DNA of 6,369 nt from an uncultured Streptococcus sp. (GCA_934215455.1 CAKPZX010000064.1:1-6369), one strand, 5' to 3'. Shown: positions 1 to 6,369, counted from the stretch's first letter. Translations and numbers: made by a program. Notes: a model not told the origin generated them from the sequence alone.

Positions 1-75
1 ACTCAACTGTGCGGAGGTGGGACGACGAAATCGAATTCTAACGAATTACCGATTTCTGTCCCACTCTCTTTTTTA
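1..75 (-). repeat. Left copy of a dispersed hairpin repeat
   Basis: These 75 bases are the exact reverse complement of 6294-6368; I compared them block by block and found no mismatch. The copy is drawn on the minus strand because the right copy is taken as the plus orientation. The central part (17-64) folds on itself and the T-run at 69-74 closes one side. The first 16 bases lie outside the hairpin and run off the window, so the true repeat is probably longer. From memory, streptococcal genomes contain many intergenic copies of a GTGGGACAGAAAT...GTCGTCCCAC element of this kind. It is not a BOX or RUP element as I know them, and no open reading frame lies inside it. Confidence 0.9.
17..74 (+). 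terminator. Hairpin plus U-run in left repeat, reading into the window
   Basis: The outer stem GTGGGAC (17-23) pairs with GTCCCAC (58-64). After a 3x1 internal loop, GAAATCG (27-33) pairs with CGATTTC (50-56). A 5-bp apical stem AATTC/GAATT (34-38/43-47) closes a four-base loop, with a two-base bulge at 48-49. This gives 19 pairs in three blocks. TCTC and then six T follow at 65-74, so plus-strand RNA entering from the left would meet an intrinsic terminator two bases before the tRNA -35 element. The internal loop and the four-base gap before the U-run make it less canonical than the other terminators here. Confidence 0.6.
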
Positions 76-76
76 C

Positions 77-105
77 TTGTAAAATTCTTGAGAATTTGAT
101 ATACT
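77..105 (+). promoter_or_regulatory. tRNA-Arg promoter, extended -10
   Basis: The -35 is TTGTAA (77-82, 4/6 to consensus), the spacer is 17 bp and the -10 is TATACT (100-105, 5/6). TG at 97-98 one base before the -10 makes it an extended -10 promoter. The expected start is about 112, only a few bases before the mature tRNA 5' end. Such a short leader is usual for tRNA genes and supports the assignment. The promoter starts two bases after the repeat ends. Confidence 0.7.
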
Positions 106-115
106 ATAACAGTTG

Positions 116-187
116 CCACCCTTAGTGTAATGGATATCACGTAAGATTCCGGTTCTTGAGATGGGGGTTCGATTCCCTCAGGGTGGA
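116..187 (+). tRNA. tRNA-Arg, anticodon CCG
   Basis: The full cloverleaf folds by hand. The acceptor is CCACCCT (116-122) with AGGGTGG (180-186) and discriminator A187. The D arm is GTG/CAC (125-127/138-140) with GG at 132-133. The anticodon stem is TAAGA/TCTTG (142-146/154-158), including one G-U pair. The anticodon loop is TTCCGGT with CCG at 149-151. The variable loop has four bases. The T arm is GGGGG/CCCTC around TTCGATT (168-174). CCG reads the CGG arginine codon. The CCA tail is not encoded, since TGA follows the discriminator, so CCA must be added by nucleotidyltransferase. G115 may be counted as the first base by some tools. The D stem has only three pairs, with a T-T mismatch at its fourth position. 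Confidence 0.95.
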
Positions 188-198
188 TGATTCATAAC

Positions 199-221
199 GA
201 GGCTCCTCGGAGTCTTTTTTT
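199..221 (+). terminator. Terminator after tRNA-Arg
   Basis: The stem at 200-205/210-215 (AGGCTC with GAGTCT, one G-U pair) closes the loop CTCG and runs into seven T (215-221). It is a modest intrinsic terminator. The next gene's ribosome binding site starts only 10 bases later, so read-through could feed the Nudix gene. Confidence 0.65.
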
Positions 222-231
222 GCTTTTTTTT

Positions 232-236
232 GGAGG
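232..236 (+). promoter_or_regulatory. Shine-Dalgarno that fixes the Nudix start
   Basis: GGAGG sits 8 bases before the ATG at 245. The reading frame is open from a TTG at 230, but that codon overlaps the GGAGG and cannot be the start. Another ATG at 240 is in a different frame. Confidence 0.8.
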
Positions 237-244
237 AACATGCA

Positions 245-661
245 ATGACAGTAAAATTAATCGCCCATACCTTGATTGAGAAAGACGGGAAGTATCTGCT
301 TATCAAACGCTCGAAAATAAAGCGAGGTCTCCCTAATGTCTATCCATCTTATTGGGATATTCCAGGTGGAAGTGTAGAAGAGAATGAATTGCCCAGAGAG
401 GCTGCTCTACGTGAGGCTATGGAGGAGGTTAATCAAAAGCTTCGGATTAATAAAATTATCCACGAAGATAGTAAGTTTGATGCTAGCAAAGATACTGTTT
501 TTACACGCCTAGTTTATACTGGTGAGATTTTGGAAGAGCGTGATTTTATATTAGATCCAGAAGAGCATACAGACTTTATCTGGATTTCTTCTTTGAAAGA
601 CATAGAGAGCAATCTCGTTGTGCCATATTTGCTTGAAATCCTTGCTGACAAATCCAAATAA
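245..661 (+). CDS. Nudix hydrolase (MutT-like), 138 aa
   Basis: Nudix enzymes hydrolyse nucleoside diphosphates linked to another group (damaged dNTPs, nucleotide sugars, dinucleoside polyphosphates) in the cytoplasm with Mg2+. The substrate here cannot be read from the sequence. The Nudix box spans about residues 42-64: G42, E48, then R56-E57-A58-M59-E60-E61, matching GX5EX7REUXEE. The usual glycine near the box end is N63, a departure from consensus, but the metal-binding REXXEE core is intact. The N-terminal strand (residues 3-12), the YLLIKRS strand (17-23) and W37-D38-I39-P40-G41-G42 leading into the box are typical. The length is normal for a single-domain member. The start is chosen at ATG 245 by its GGAGG. 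No promoter is evident between the tRNA terminator and this gene. It converges on ldh and shares its terminator. Confidence 0.88.
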   Translation: MTVKLIAHTLIEKDGKYLLIKRSKIKRGLPNVYPSYWDIPGGSVEENELPREAALREAMEEVNQKLRINKIIHEDSKFDASKDTVFTRLVYTGEILEERDFILDPEEHTDFIWISSLKDIESNLVVPYLLEILADKSK

Positions 662-668
662 AGCAACT

Positions 669-704
669 AAAAAACATCTCCTTTTAATAAGGAGATGCTT
701 TTTT
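669..704. terminator. Bidirectional terminator between the Nudix gene and ldh
   Basis: A perfect 9-bp stem CATCTCCTT (675-683) / AAGGAGATG (689-697) closes the five-base loop TTAAT. Six T follow at 699-704 for the plus-strand Nudix transcript. Six A at 669-674 become a U-run for the minus-strand ldh transcript. The ldh stop codon begins at 708, right against it. Confidence 0.93.
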
Positions 705-705
705 C

Positions 706-1809
<1,104 letters not shown>

Positions 1810-1845
1810 CGTTTGTGTTCCTAAGAAGAAAAATAGGCTAAAATG

Positions 1846-1854
1846 TGTTATAAT
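1846..1854 (+). promoter_or_regulatory. gyrA promoter, extended -10
   Basis: A perfect -10 TATAAT (1849-1854) is preceded by TGT, giving the extended form TGNTATAAT. No recognisable -35 lies 16-19 bp upstream, so the TG probably compensates. The start is expected near 1861. Short A-runs at 1829-1833 and 1840-1843, about one helical turn apart, lie just upstream. I recall that pneumococcal gyrA also uses an extended -10 promoter. Confidence 0.75.
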
Positions 1855-1890
1855 AGTATGGTGAATTTAGTAAAGAGAGGCATTTTTTGA

Positions 1891-4347
1891 ATGCAGGATA
1901 AGAATCTAATTGATGTGAATTTAACATCAGAAATGAAGACGAGTTTTATCGATTATGCCATGAGTGTTATCGTTGCTCGTGCCCTCCCTGATGTTCGTGA
2001 TGGTTTGAAACCTGTTCACCGTCGTATTTTGTACGGAATGAATGAATTGGGTGTTACACCAGATAAACCACATAAGAAGTCAGCCCGTATTACAGGGGAT
2101 GTTATGGGTAAATACCACCCACACGGGGATTCCTCTATTTATGAAGCCATGGTTCGGATGGCGCAATGGTGGAGTTATCGGTACATGTTAGTGGATGGTC
2201 ATGGAAACTTTGGTTCTATGGACGGTGATGGCGCCGCTGCACAACGGTATACAGAAGCCCGTATGAGTAAGATTGCTCTTGAAATGTTGCGGGATATCAA
2301 TAAAAATACAGTTGATTTCGTTGATAACTATGATGCCAGTGAGCGCGAACCTTTGGTCTTACCTGCACGTTTCCCTAACCTTCTGGTTAATGGTGCTACT
2401 GGGATTGCCGTTGGGATGGCTACAAATATTCCTCCTCACAATTTGGGAGAAACCATTGACGCAGTGAAACTGATGATGGATAATCCTGAGGTAACGACCC
2501 GTGAACTTATGGAAGTTCTTCCTGGTCCAGATTTTCCGACAGGTGCTTTGGTCATGGGGAAATCTGGTATCCACAAAGCCTATGAAACAGGAAAAGGCTC
2601 AATTGTTCTTCGTTCTCGTACAGAAATTGAAGTAACTAAGAGTGGCCGTGAACGGATTGTTGTTACTGAGTTCCCTTATATGGTCAATAAAACCAAGGTG
2701 CACGAGCACATCGTTCGCTTGGTGCAAGAAAAACGGATCGAAGGGATTACAGCTGTACGTGATGAGTCAAACCGTGAAGGGGTTCGTTTTGTGATTGAGG
2801 TCCGCCGAGATGCTTCGGCTAACGTTATTTTGAACAACCTCTTTAAGATGACGCAAATGCAAACCAATTTTGGATTCAATATGTTGGCGATTCAAAATGG
2901 CGTTCCAAAGATCCTTTCTCTCCGTCAAATTTTAGGTGCTTATATTGAGCACCAGAAAGAAGTGGTGACTCGACGGACCATCTTTGATAAAGAAAAAGCG
3001 GAAGCACGTGCCCATATCTTAGAAGGTTTGCTCATTGCCTTGGATCACATCGATGAAGTGATCCGGATCATCCGCAATAGCCAGACAGACGCTGAAGCAC
3101 AAGCTGAATTGATGTCTAAGTTTAAGCTTTCTGAACGTCAAAGTCAAGCCATTTTGGACATGCGTCTTCGTCGTTTGACCGGTTTGGAACGAGACAAGAT
3201 CCAAAGTGAATACGATGATTTGGTTGCCTTGATTGCTGATTTGGCTGACATTTTGGCGAAACCAGAACGTGTGGCTACTATCATCAAGGAAGAATTGGAA
3301 GAAGTCAAACGCAAGTTTGGCGATGCTCGCCGAACTGAGTTGATGATCGGAGAAGTCCTTTCTCTTGAAGATGAGGACTTGATTGAAGAAACAGATGTCT
3401 TGATCACCCTTTCTAACAAAGGCTACATCAAACGTCTTGACCAAGCGGAATTTACGGCTCAAAAACGTGGTGGACGTGGCGTTCAAGGAACCGGTGTCAA
3501 AGATGATGACTTTGTCCGTGAACTAGTATCTACGAGCACCCATGATCATTTGCTCTTCTTTACCAATAAGGGACGTGTCTATCGTCTGAAAGGTTATGAG
3601 ATTCCAGAATATGGCCGAACAGCCAAAGGATTGCCAATCGTCAATCTCTTAAAATTGGACGAAGGTGAATCGATTCAAACCATTATCAATGTGGAGCAAG
3701 ATCGCAGTGATGAGGCTTATCTCTTCTTTACGACGCGACAAGGTGTAGTCAAGCGCACTAACGTAGCAGAATTTTCAAATATCCGTCAGAACGGTCTGAA
3801 AGCTCTGAACCTACGTGATGAGGATGAATTGATCAATGTCTTCCTTACAGATGGCAATACTGATGTCATTATCGGTACCAAATATGGATATTCAGTCCGC
3901 TTTAATGAGGCTGTGGTCCGGAATATGGGACGTTCTGCCACAGGTGTACGTGGTGTGAATCTCCGTGAAGGAGACAAGGTTGTTGGGGCAAGTGTCATCA
4001 CCGACCAAGATGAAGTATTGATCATCACGGAAAAAGGATATGGTAAGCGGACAATGGCTAGCGAATACCCAACCAAAGGCCGTGGCGGTAAAGGAATCAA
4101 GACAGCCAATATCACAGAGAAAAATGGTCCCTTAGCTGGTCTTTTAACCGTTAAAGGGGATGAAGATCTGATGATCATTACCGATACCGGAGTCATGATC
4201 CGCACAAGTGTTGGGAATATCTCTCAAACGGGTCGTTCAACTCAGGGTGTGAAAGTCATGAGACTGGATCAGGATGCGAAAATTGTGACCTTTACAACAG
4301 TCCAACCCGAAGAAAAAGATGAAGAAGTAGTGGAAGAAAACGAATAG
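1891..4347 (+). CDS. gyrA: DNA gyrase subunit A, 818 aa
   Basis: GyrA forms the A2B2 gyrase with GyrB and carries the DNA breakage-reunion site used for ATP-driven negative supercoiling. The N-terminal winged-helix/tower domain holds the quinolone region, [10 protein letters not shown] at residues 76-85, and the catalytic tyrosine Y120 in [10 protein letters not shown]. The coiled-coil and gate region follows (about 365-490). The C-terminal beta-pinwheel DNA-wrapping domain starts near residue 500. Its GyrA box QKRGGRG at 524-530 separates gyrase from the ParC paralogue, as does the close match to pneumococcal GyrA including MQDKNL at the start. S81 and E85, the main resistance positions, are unmutated. 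Residue 114 is G where S is usual. The C-terminus is an acidic tail. The ATG at 1891 has AGAGG 10 bases upstream. It is followed 13 bp later by srtA in one operon. Confidence 0.98.
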   Translation: MQDKNLIDVNLTSEMKTSFIDYAMSVIVARALPDVRDGLKPVHRRILYGMNELGVTPDKPHKKSARITGDVMGKYHPHGDSSIYEAMVRMAQWWSYRYMLVDGHGNFGSMDGDGAAAQRYTEARMSKIALEMLRDINKNTVDFVDNYDASEREPLVLPARFPNLLVNGATGIAVGMATNIPPHNLGETIDAVKLMMDNPEVTTRELMEVLPGPDFPTGALVMGKSGIHKAYETGKGSIVLRSRTEIEVTKSGRERIVVTEFPYMVNKTKVHEHIVRLVQEKRIEGITAVRDESNREGVRFVIEVRRDASANVILNNLFKMTQMQTNFGFNMLAIQNGVPKILSLRQILGAYIEHQKEVVTRRTIFDKEKAEARAHILEGLLIALDHIDEVIRIIRNSQTDAEAQAELMSKFKLSERQSQAILDMRLRRLTGLERDKIQSEYDDLVALIADLADILAKPERVATIIKEELEEVKRKFGDARRTELMIGEVLSLEDEDLIEETDVLITLSNKGYIKRLDQAEFTAQKRGGRGVQGTGVKDDDFVRELVSTSTHDHLLFFTNKGRVYRLKGYEIPEYGRTAKGLPIVNLLKLDEGESIQTIINVEQDRSDEAYLFFTTRQGVVKRTNVAEFSNIRQNGLKALNLRDEDELINVFLTDGNTDVIIGTKYGYSVRFNEAVVRNMGRSATGVRGVNLREGDKVVGASVITDQDEVLIITEKGYGKRTMASEYPTKGRGGKGIKTANITEKNGPLAGLLTVKGDEDLMIITDTGVMIRTSVGNISQTGRSTQGVKVMRLDQDAKIVTFTTVQPEEKDEEVVEENE

Positions 4348-4360
4348 ATAAGGGGACAGC

Positions 4361-5104
4361 ATGTCACGCAAAAGAAAAAAGAAAAAGAGTTTACGCAATA
4401 CTCTTATCAACATCGTTGCAACACTTTTGATTATTCTCTCGCTTCTCTTGATTTTCAATGCTCCGATCCGTAATATGATTATGGTTTGGCATACCAACCA
4501 ATATCAGGTTAGCAAGGTCGATAAAAAAACCATTGATAAGAATAAAGAAGTGAAGACGAGCTTTGATTTCCAACATGTCCAGTCACTCTCGACGGAAGCC
4601 GTCATCAATGCCCAATGGCAAGCTCAAAAGCTACCAGTAATTGGGGGGATTTCGATTCCTGAATTAAACATGAACCTTCCGATCTTTAAGGGGCTTGAAA
4701 ATGTAGCCCTCTACTACGGAGCAGGGACCATGAAGGAAAACCAAGTCATGGGGCAAGGCAATTATTCTCTTGCTAGTCACCACGTGTTTGGTCTAACTGG
4801 AGCCAATGCCATGTTATTCTCACCATTAGAGAAAGCCAAGGCGGGAATGAAGATTTACATCACGGACAAAGAAAAAATCTATACTTATGTCATCTCGTCT
4901 GTTGAGACAGTGACTCCAGACCGTGTAGATGTCATTCAAGATCGTGAAGGTGTCAATGAGATCACCTTGGTGACTTGTGAGGATGCTGCAGCGACTTACC
5001 GTACGATTGTAAAAGGAAATTTGGAAACCTCTGTTGACTATGACAAGGCTCCAAAAGACATCCTGGATTCATTCAGCAAGACTTATAATCAAATGCAACT
5101 TTAA
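4361..5104 (+). CDS. srtA: Sortase A (class A housekeeping sortase), 247 aa
   Basis: This membrane transpeptidase cuts LPXTG surface proteins between T and G and joins them to lipid II for cell-wall anchoring, which matters for adhesion and colonisation. A basic N-terminus (RKRKKKK, residues 3-9) precedes a single membrane helix (about 14-34), giving the type II topology of class A sortases. The catalytic triad is visible: H140 in LASHH, C206 in TLVTC and R214 in AATYR. The spacings (66 and 8) match the H142/C208/R216 arrangement of the S. pyogenes enzyme. Length and features are full. The start has AAGGGGA (4350-4356) four bases upstream, lying in the 13-bp gap after gyrA. There is no promoter between them, so it is presumably co-transcribed with gyrA, an order long known in streptococci. 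Substrates must be encoded elsewhere. Confidence 0.97.
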   Translation: MSRKRKKKKSLRNTLINIVATLLIILSLLLIFNAPIRNMIMVWHTNQYQVSKVDKKTIDKNKEVKTSFDFQHVQSLSTEAVINAQWQAQKLPVIGGISIPELNMNLPIFKGLENVALYYGAGTMKENQVMGQGNYSLASHHVFGLTGANAMLFSPLEKAKAGMKIYITDKEKIYTYVISSVETVTPDRVDVIQDREGVNEITLVTCEDAAATYRTIVKGNLETSVDYDKAPKDILDSFSKTYNQMQL

Positions 5105-5110
5105 GAAAAT

Positions 5111-5141
5111 AAAGCCCATGGCAGAGATGCCAGGGCTTTTT
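5111..5141 (+). terminator. gyrA-srtA operon terminator
   Basis: AAAGCCC (5111-5117) pairs with GGGCTTT (5133-5139) and TGGCA (5119-5123) with TGCCA (5128-5132) around a GAGA tetraloop, with a single bulged A at 5118. That makes 12 bp ending in five T (5137-5141), starting 6 bases after the srtA stop. It is the strongest terminator in the window. Confidence 0.93.
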
Positions 5142-5180
5142 CTATGAAGGAAGCGAAACTAGGAGAAATTCTTGTAAAAT

Positions 5181-5218
5181 TGTAAGAGATTGGTAATATT
5201 ATGTAAGGAATTTGTCAT
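5181..5218 (+). promoter_or_regulatory. Phased TGTAA-like repeats, candidate response-regulator operator
   Basis: Half-sites TGTAAG (5181-5186), GGTAAT (5192-5197), TGTAAG (5202-5207) and TGTCAT (5213-5218) start 11, 10 and 11 bp apart, that is on one face of the helix. This resembles the VicR/WalR box TGTWAH-N5-TGTWAH, with a mismatch in each half. A further TGTAA at 5173 is out of phase. The last pair centres about 42 bp before the predicted start, where OmpR-family activators replace a poor -35. Motif reading only. Confidence 0.4.
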
Positions 5219-5239
5219 AATATTAAGGGAAAATCAGTA

Positions 5240-5245
5240 TATAAT
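5240..5245 (+). promoter_or_regulatory. -10 element for the small gene
   Basis: A perfect TATAAT has no TG extension, and no -35 is found at 16-19 bp spacing. The nearest TTGTCA (5212-5217) is 22 bp away, too far for unaided sigma-A. Start expected near 5252. This points to an activator-dependent promoter. Confidence 0.55.
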
Positions 5246-5265
5246 AAGAGGAGAAAGAGTATGAT

Positions 5266-5272
5266 AAGGAGG
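5266..5272 (+). promoter_or_regulatory. Strong Shine-Dalgarno that fixes a GTG start
   Basis: AAGGAGG lies 7 bases before the GTG at 5280. It is itself inside a four-codon mini-frame, ATG ATA AGG AGG TAG (5261-5275), which has its own GAGGAG upstream (5248-5253). Confidence 0.8.
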
Positions 5273-5279
5273 TAGAATA

Positions 5280-5558
5280 GTGACGAAAGAGCGAATTTAT
5301 CATCTCTTACATCATTTCTACAATCTCTTAGTAAATGATTTTCCACGAAATGGTTTAATTACGAAAGGTATCTACGAAGTAGAGCAGGTCTACCAAGCTT
5401 TAGAGGCCATTCCTCAGAGCCAGGAGTACTTGATCCGCTGTGAAATTCAACAGTTTTTAAAGGAGCTTGAACAAGTTCAAACAGGTTACCAGATCCGCTT
5501 TAATAAAGATGAAGTCTTAGTGTTAGATGATTTGAAGCAAGAAATCGCCTGTAAATAA
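5280..5558 (+). CDS. Small helical protein, possible bacteriocin-immunity-like, 92 aa
   Basis: I do not firmly recognise this protein. The GTG start is supported by a perfect AAGGAGG 7 bases upstream. The product is cytosolic-looking, with no signal peptide or membrane segment. It reads as four helices: about residues 4-18 (rich in H, L and Y), 28-42 (IYEVEQVYQALEA), 47-66 (LIRCEIQQFLKELEQVQ), then an IRF segment leading to a last helix at 76-90. The order, the size and the IRF followed by a terminal amphipathic helix recall the enterocin A immunity family (EntA_Immun). Those proteins protect producers from class II bacteriocins, but the identity is low and by eye. No bacteriocin precursor or transporter lies nearby. 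Codon use looks like its neighbours. It has its own promoter with an operator-like array and runs without a visible terminator into radC, 54 bp downstream. Confidence 0.85.
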   Translation: MTKERIYHLLHHFYNLLVNDFPRNGLITKGIYEVEQVYQALEAIPQSQEYLIRCEIQQFLKELEQVQTGYQIRFNKDEVLVLDDLKQEIACK

Positions 5559-5571
5559 TGAAAGGTTGTCG

Positions 5572-5593
5572 TTTTCTCCATTTATTACGAATT
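5572..5593 (+). promoter_or_regulatory. Candidate sigma-X (ComX) cin-box promoter for radC
   Basis: TACGAATT (5586-5593) matches the competence sigma-X box TACGAATA at 7 of 8 positions. A T-rich stretch (5572-5583, TTTTCTCCATTT) precedes it, as is typical of these promoters. The start would fall just downstream, around 5600, leaving a very short leader that barely includes AGGAGG (5602-5607). Pneumococcal radC is a known late-competence gene, which makes this the expected element in the expected place. Confidence 0.7.
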
Positions 5594-5612
5594 AATAAGT
5601 GAGGAGGAAATT

Positions 5613-6296
5613 ATGTACGACATATCATTTATTGAACCATCTTTGCTTCCTAGAGAACGTTTGGTTTCTGAAGGGGTAGATAAGCTGAGTCATCAAGAAT
5701 TGTTATCCATTCTCTTACGGACAGGCAATAAGCAAAAAAGCGTTTATGAGATTGCACAAGGTCTTTTGAGTTCGGTTAATAGTTTAAAGGAGTTAAGTCA
5801 ATTAACCCTAGAGGAGCTACAGGAAATATCAGGCATTGGCCGGGTGAAGGCTATCGAACTTCAGGCTGTGATTGAGTTTGGACGAAGGATTCATAAAGAT
5901 GAATTAATGAGTTCTGAACAGATCATGAGCAGTCAGAAATTGGCCCATAAAATTCAACAGGAAATCGGCCATAAGAAACAGGAGCACCTGGTTGCTCTCT
6001 ATTTAAATACGCAGAATGAAATTATTCATCAGCAGACCATTTTTATTGGAACCGTGAATCGAAGTATTGCGGAGCCACGTGAAATCCTGCATTATGCATT
6101 GAAGCACATGGCAACCTCTATCATCTTGGCGCACAATCATCCATCTGGTTCCGTATTTCCAAGTAAAAATGATGATGAAGTAACTCATCGAGTCTTAGAG
6201 GCCTGTGAAGTGATGGGCTTAACCCTATTGGATCACTTGATTGTATCTGAAGAAAACTATTACAGTTACCGTGAAGAAACCGATTATTTGGTATAA
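5613..6296 (+). CDS. radC: RadC family protein (UPF0758, JAMM/MPN+ domain), 227 aa
   Basis: RadC proteins are common bacterial proteins historically linked to DNA repair. The biochemical role is unsettled and the repair assignment is doubtful. In pneumococcus the gene is induced late in competence yet reported dispensable for transformation. The N-terminal part carries a helix-hairpin-helix ([12 protein letters not shown], about 72-83), a DNA-binding type motif. The C-terminal part is a JAMM metalloprotease-like domain with H174-N-H176-P-S-G and, after PSKN, D187. These are the zinc ligands of the HXHPSG...PSXXD signature, so the active-site set is complete. Length is normal for streptococci. 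The ATG at 5613 has AGGAGG (5602-5607) five bases upstream. Its stop codon TAA is the first triplet of the right-hand repeat, and no classical U-run terminator follows in the plus direction. Confidence 0.95.
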   Translation: MYDISFIEPSLLPRERLVSEGVDKLSHQELLSILLRTGNKQKSVYEIAQGLLSSVNSLKELSQLTLEELQEISGIGRVKAIELQAVIEFGRRIHKDELMSSEQIMSSQKLAHKIQQEIGHKKQEHLVALYLNTQNEIIHQQTIFIGTVNRSIAEPREILHYALKHMATSIILAHNHPSGSVFPSKNDDEVTHRVLEACEVMGLTLLDHLIVSEENYYSYREETDYLV

Positions 6297-6368
6297 AAAA
6301 GAGAGTGGGACAGAAATCGGTAATTCGTTAGAATTCGATTTCGTCGTCCCACCTCCGCACAGTTGAGT
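6294..6368 (+). repeat. Right copy of the dispersed hairpin repeat
   Basis: This is the exact inverse of 1-75. The match stops at 6293 (A here, where the left copy would need G), so 6294 is the true left edge of identity; the other edge is lost at the window end. It starts with the radC TAA, six A and GAGAGTGGGAC. The same three-block hairpin occupies 6305-6352. Confidence 0.9.
6295..6352 (-). terminator. Hairpin plus U-run in right repeat, reading into the window
   Basis: On the minus strand the hairpin (6352-6305) is followed by TCTC and six T (6300-6295). Minus-strand transcription entering from the right would be stopped just before running antisense into radC. Read on the plus strand, the hairpin follows radC without a U-run, so it is a poor intrinsic terminator for radC itself. 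Confidence 0.5.
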
Positions 6369-6369
6369 A

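Noticed and set aside
40..47. Second cin-box inside the left repeat (AACGAATT)
   Set aside because: It lies in the apical stem-loop of the hairpin with no T-rich stretch upstream, it differs from the box at both ends, and pairing explains the sequence.
1813..1830. Possible Rex (NADH-sensing) operator near ldh
   Set aside because: Only one half, TTGTG, is present. The TTCACAA partner is missing on both strands.
3019..3486. 155-residue open frame antisense to gyrA
   Set aside because: It is a shadow of strongly conserved gyrA codons with no ribosome site and a composition unlike a real protein. The same holds for 3786-4205 (minus), 2359-2574 (minus) and the other frames inside gyrA.
5144..5185. 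13-codon frame MKEAKLGEILVKL after srtA
   Set aside because: It begins just after the terminator U-run with no ribosome site and no double-glycine leader, so it is not a convincing peptide or bacteriocin.

Overview
The window is low-GC Firmicute DNA, almost certainly Streptococcus and most likely a viridans/oral species. LDH, GyrA and SrtA read like their pneumococcal counterparts over nearly their full length, and the order ldh (minus strand) / gyrA-srtA (plus strand) is a streptococcal arrangement. I cannot name the species. All coding genes are intact and mostly core genome, so the less ordinary content is in the intergenic DNA and one small orphan gene.

Layout. Positions 1-75 hold a repeat that returns, base for base but inverted, at 6294-6368. 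Each copy folds into an approximately 19-bp interrupted hairpin with a U-run facing inward. Next come an extended -10 promoter (77-105), a tRNA-Arg(CCG) gene (116-187) with its own terminator, and immediately afterwards a Nudix hydrolase gene (245-661). A perfect 9-bp bidirectional terminator (669-704) separates this from the convergent ldh gene (706-1692, minus). The 198-bp ldh/gyrA divergent intergene carries an ldh promoter, a CcpA (cre)-like site and an extended -10 gyrA promoter. gyrA (1891-4347) and srtA (4361-5104) lie 13 bp apart and form an operon ending in a strong hairpin terminator (5111-5141). A 138-bp regulatory stretch then precedes a small 92-residue helical protein gene (5280-5558), and a near-consensus competence sigma-X (cin-box) site lies directly in front of radC (5613-6296). 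The radC stop codon is the first triplet of the right-hand repeat.

How the pieces work together. ldh (homolactic fermentation, NAD+ regeneration), gyrA (negative supercoiling), srtA (covalent anchoring of LPXTG surface proteins) and tRNA-Arg are housekeeping functions. They are neighbours by conserved synteny rather than as one pathway. radC is predicted to respond to natural competence. The small gene has a promoter with almost no -35 element, preceded by helically phased TGTAA-like repeats. That suggests control by an OmpR-family response regulator of the VicR/WalR type, and its fold pattern faintly resembles enterocin A-type bacteriocin immunity proteins.

The identical inverted ends suggest either that this is a contig broken at a dispersed repeat or that the locus is truly bracketed by two copies. 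I see no transposase, integrase, CRISPR array, rRNA or frameshifted gene.
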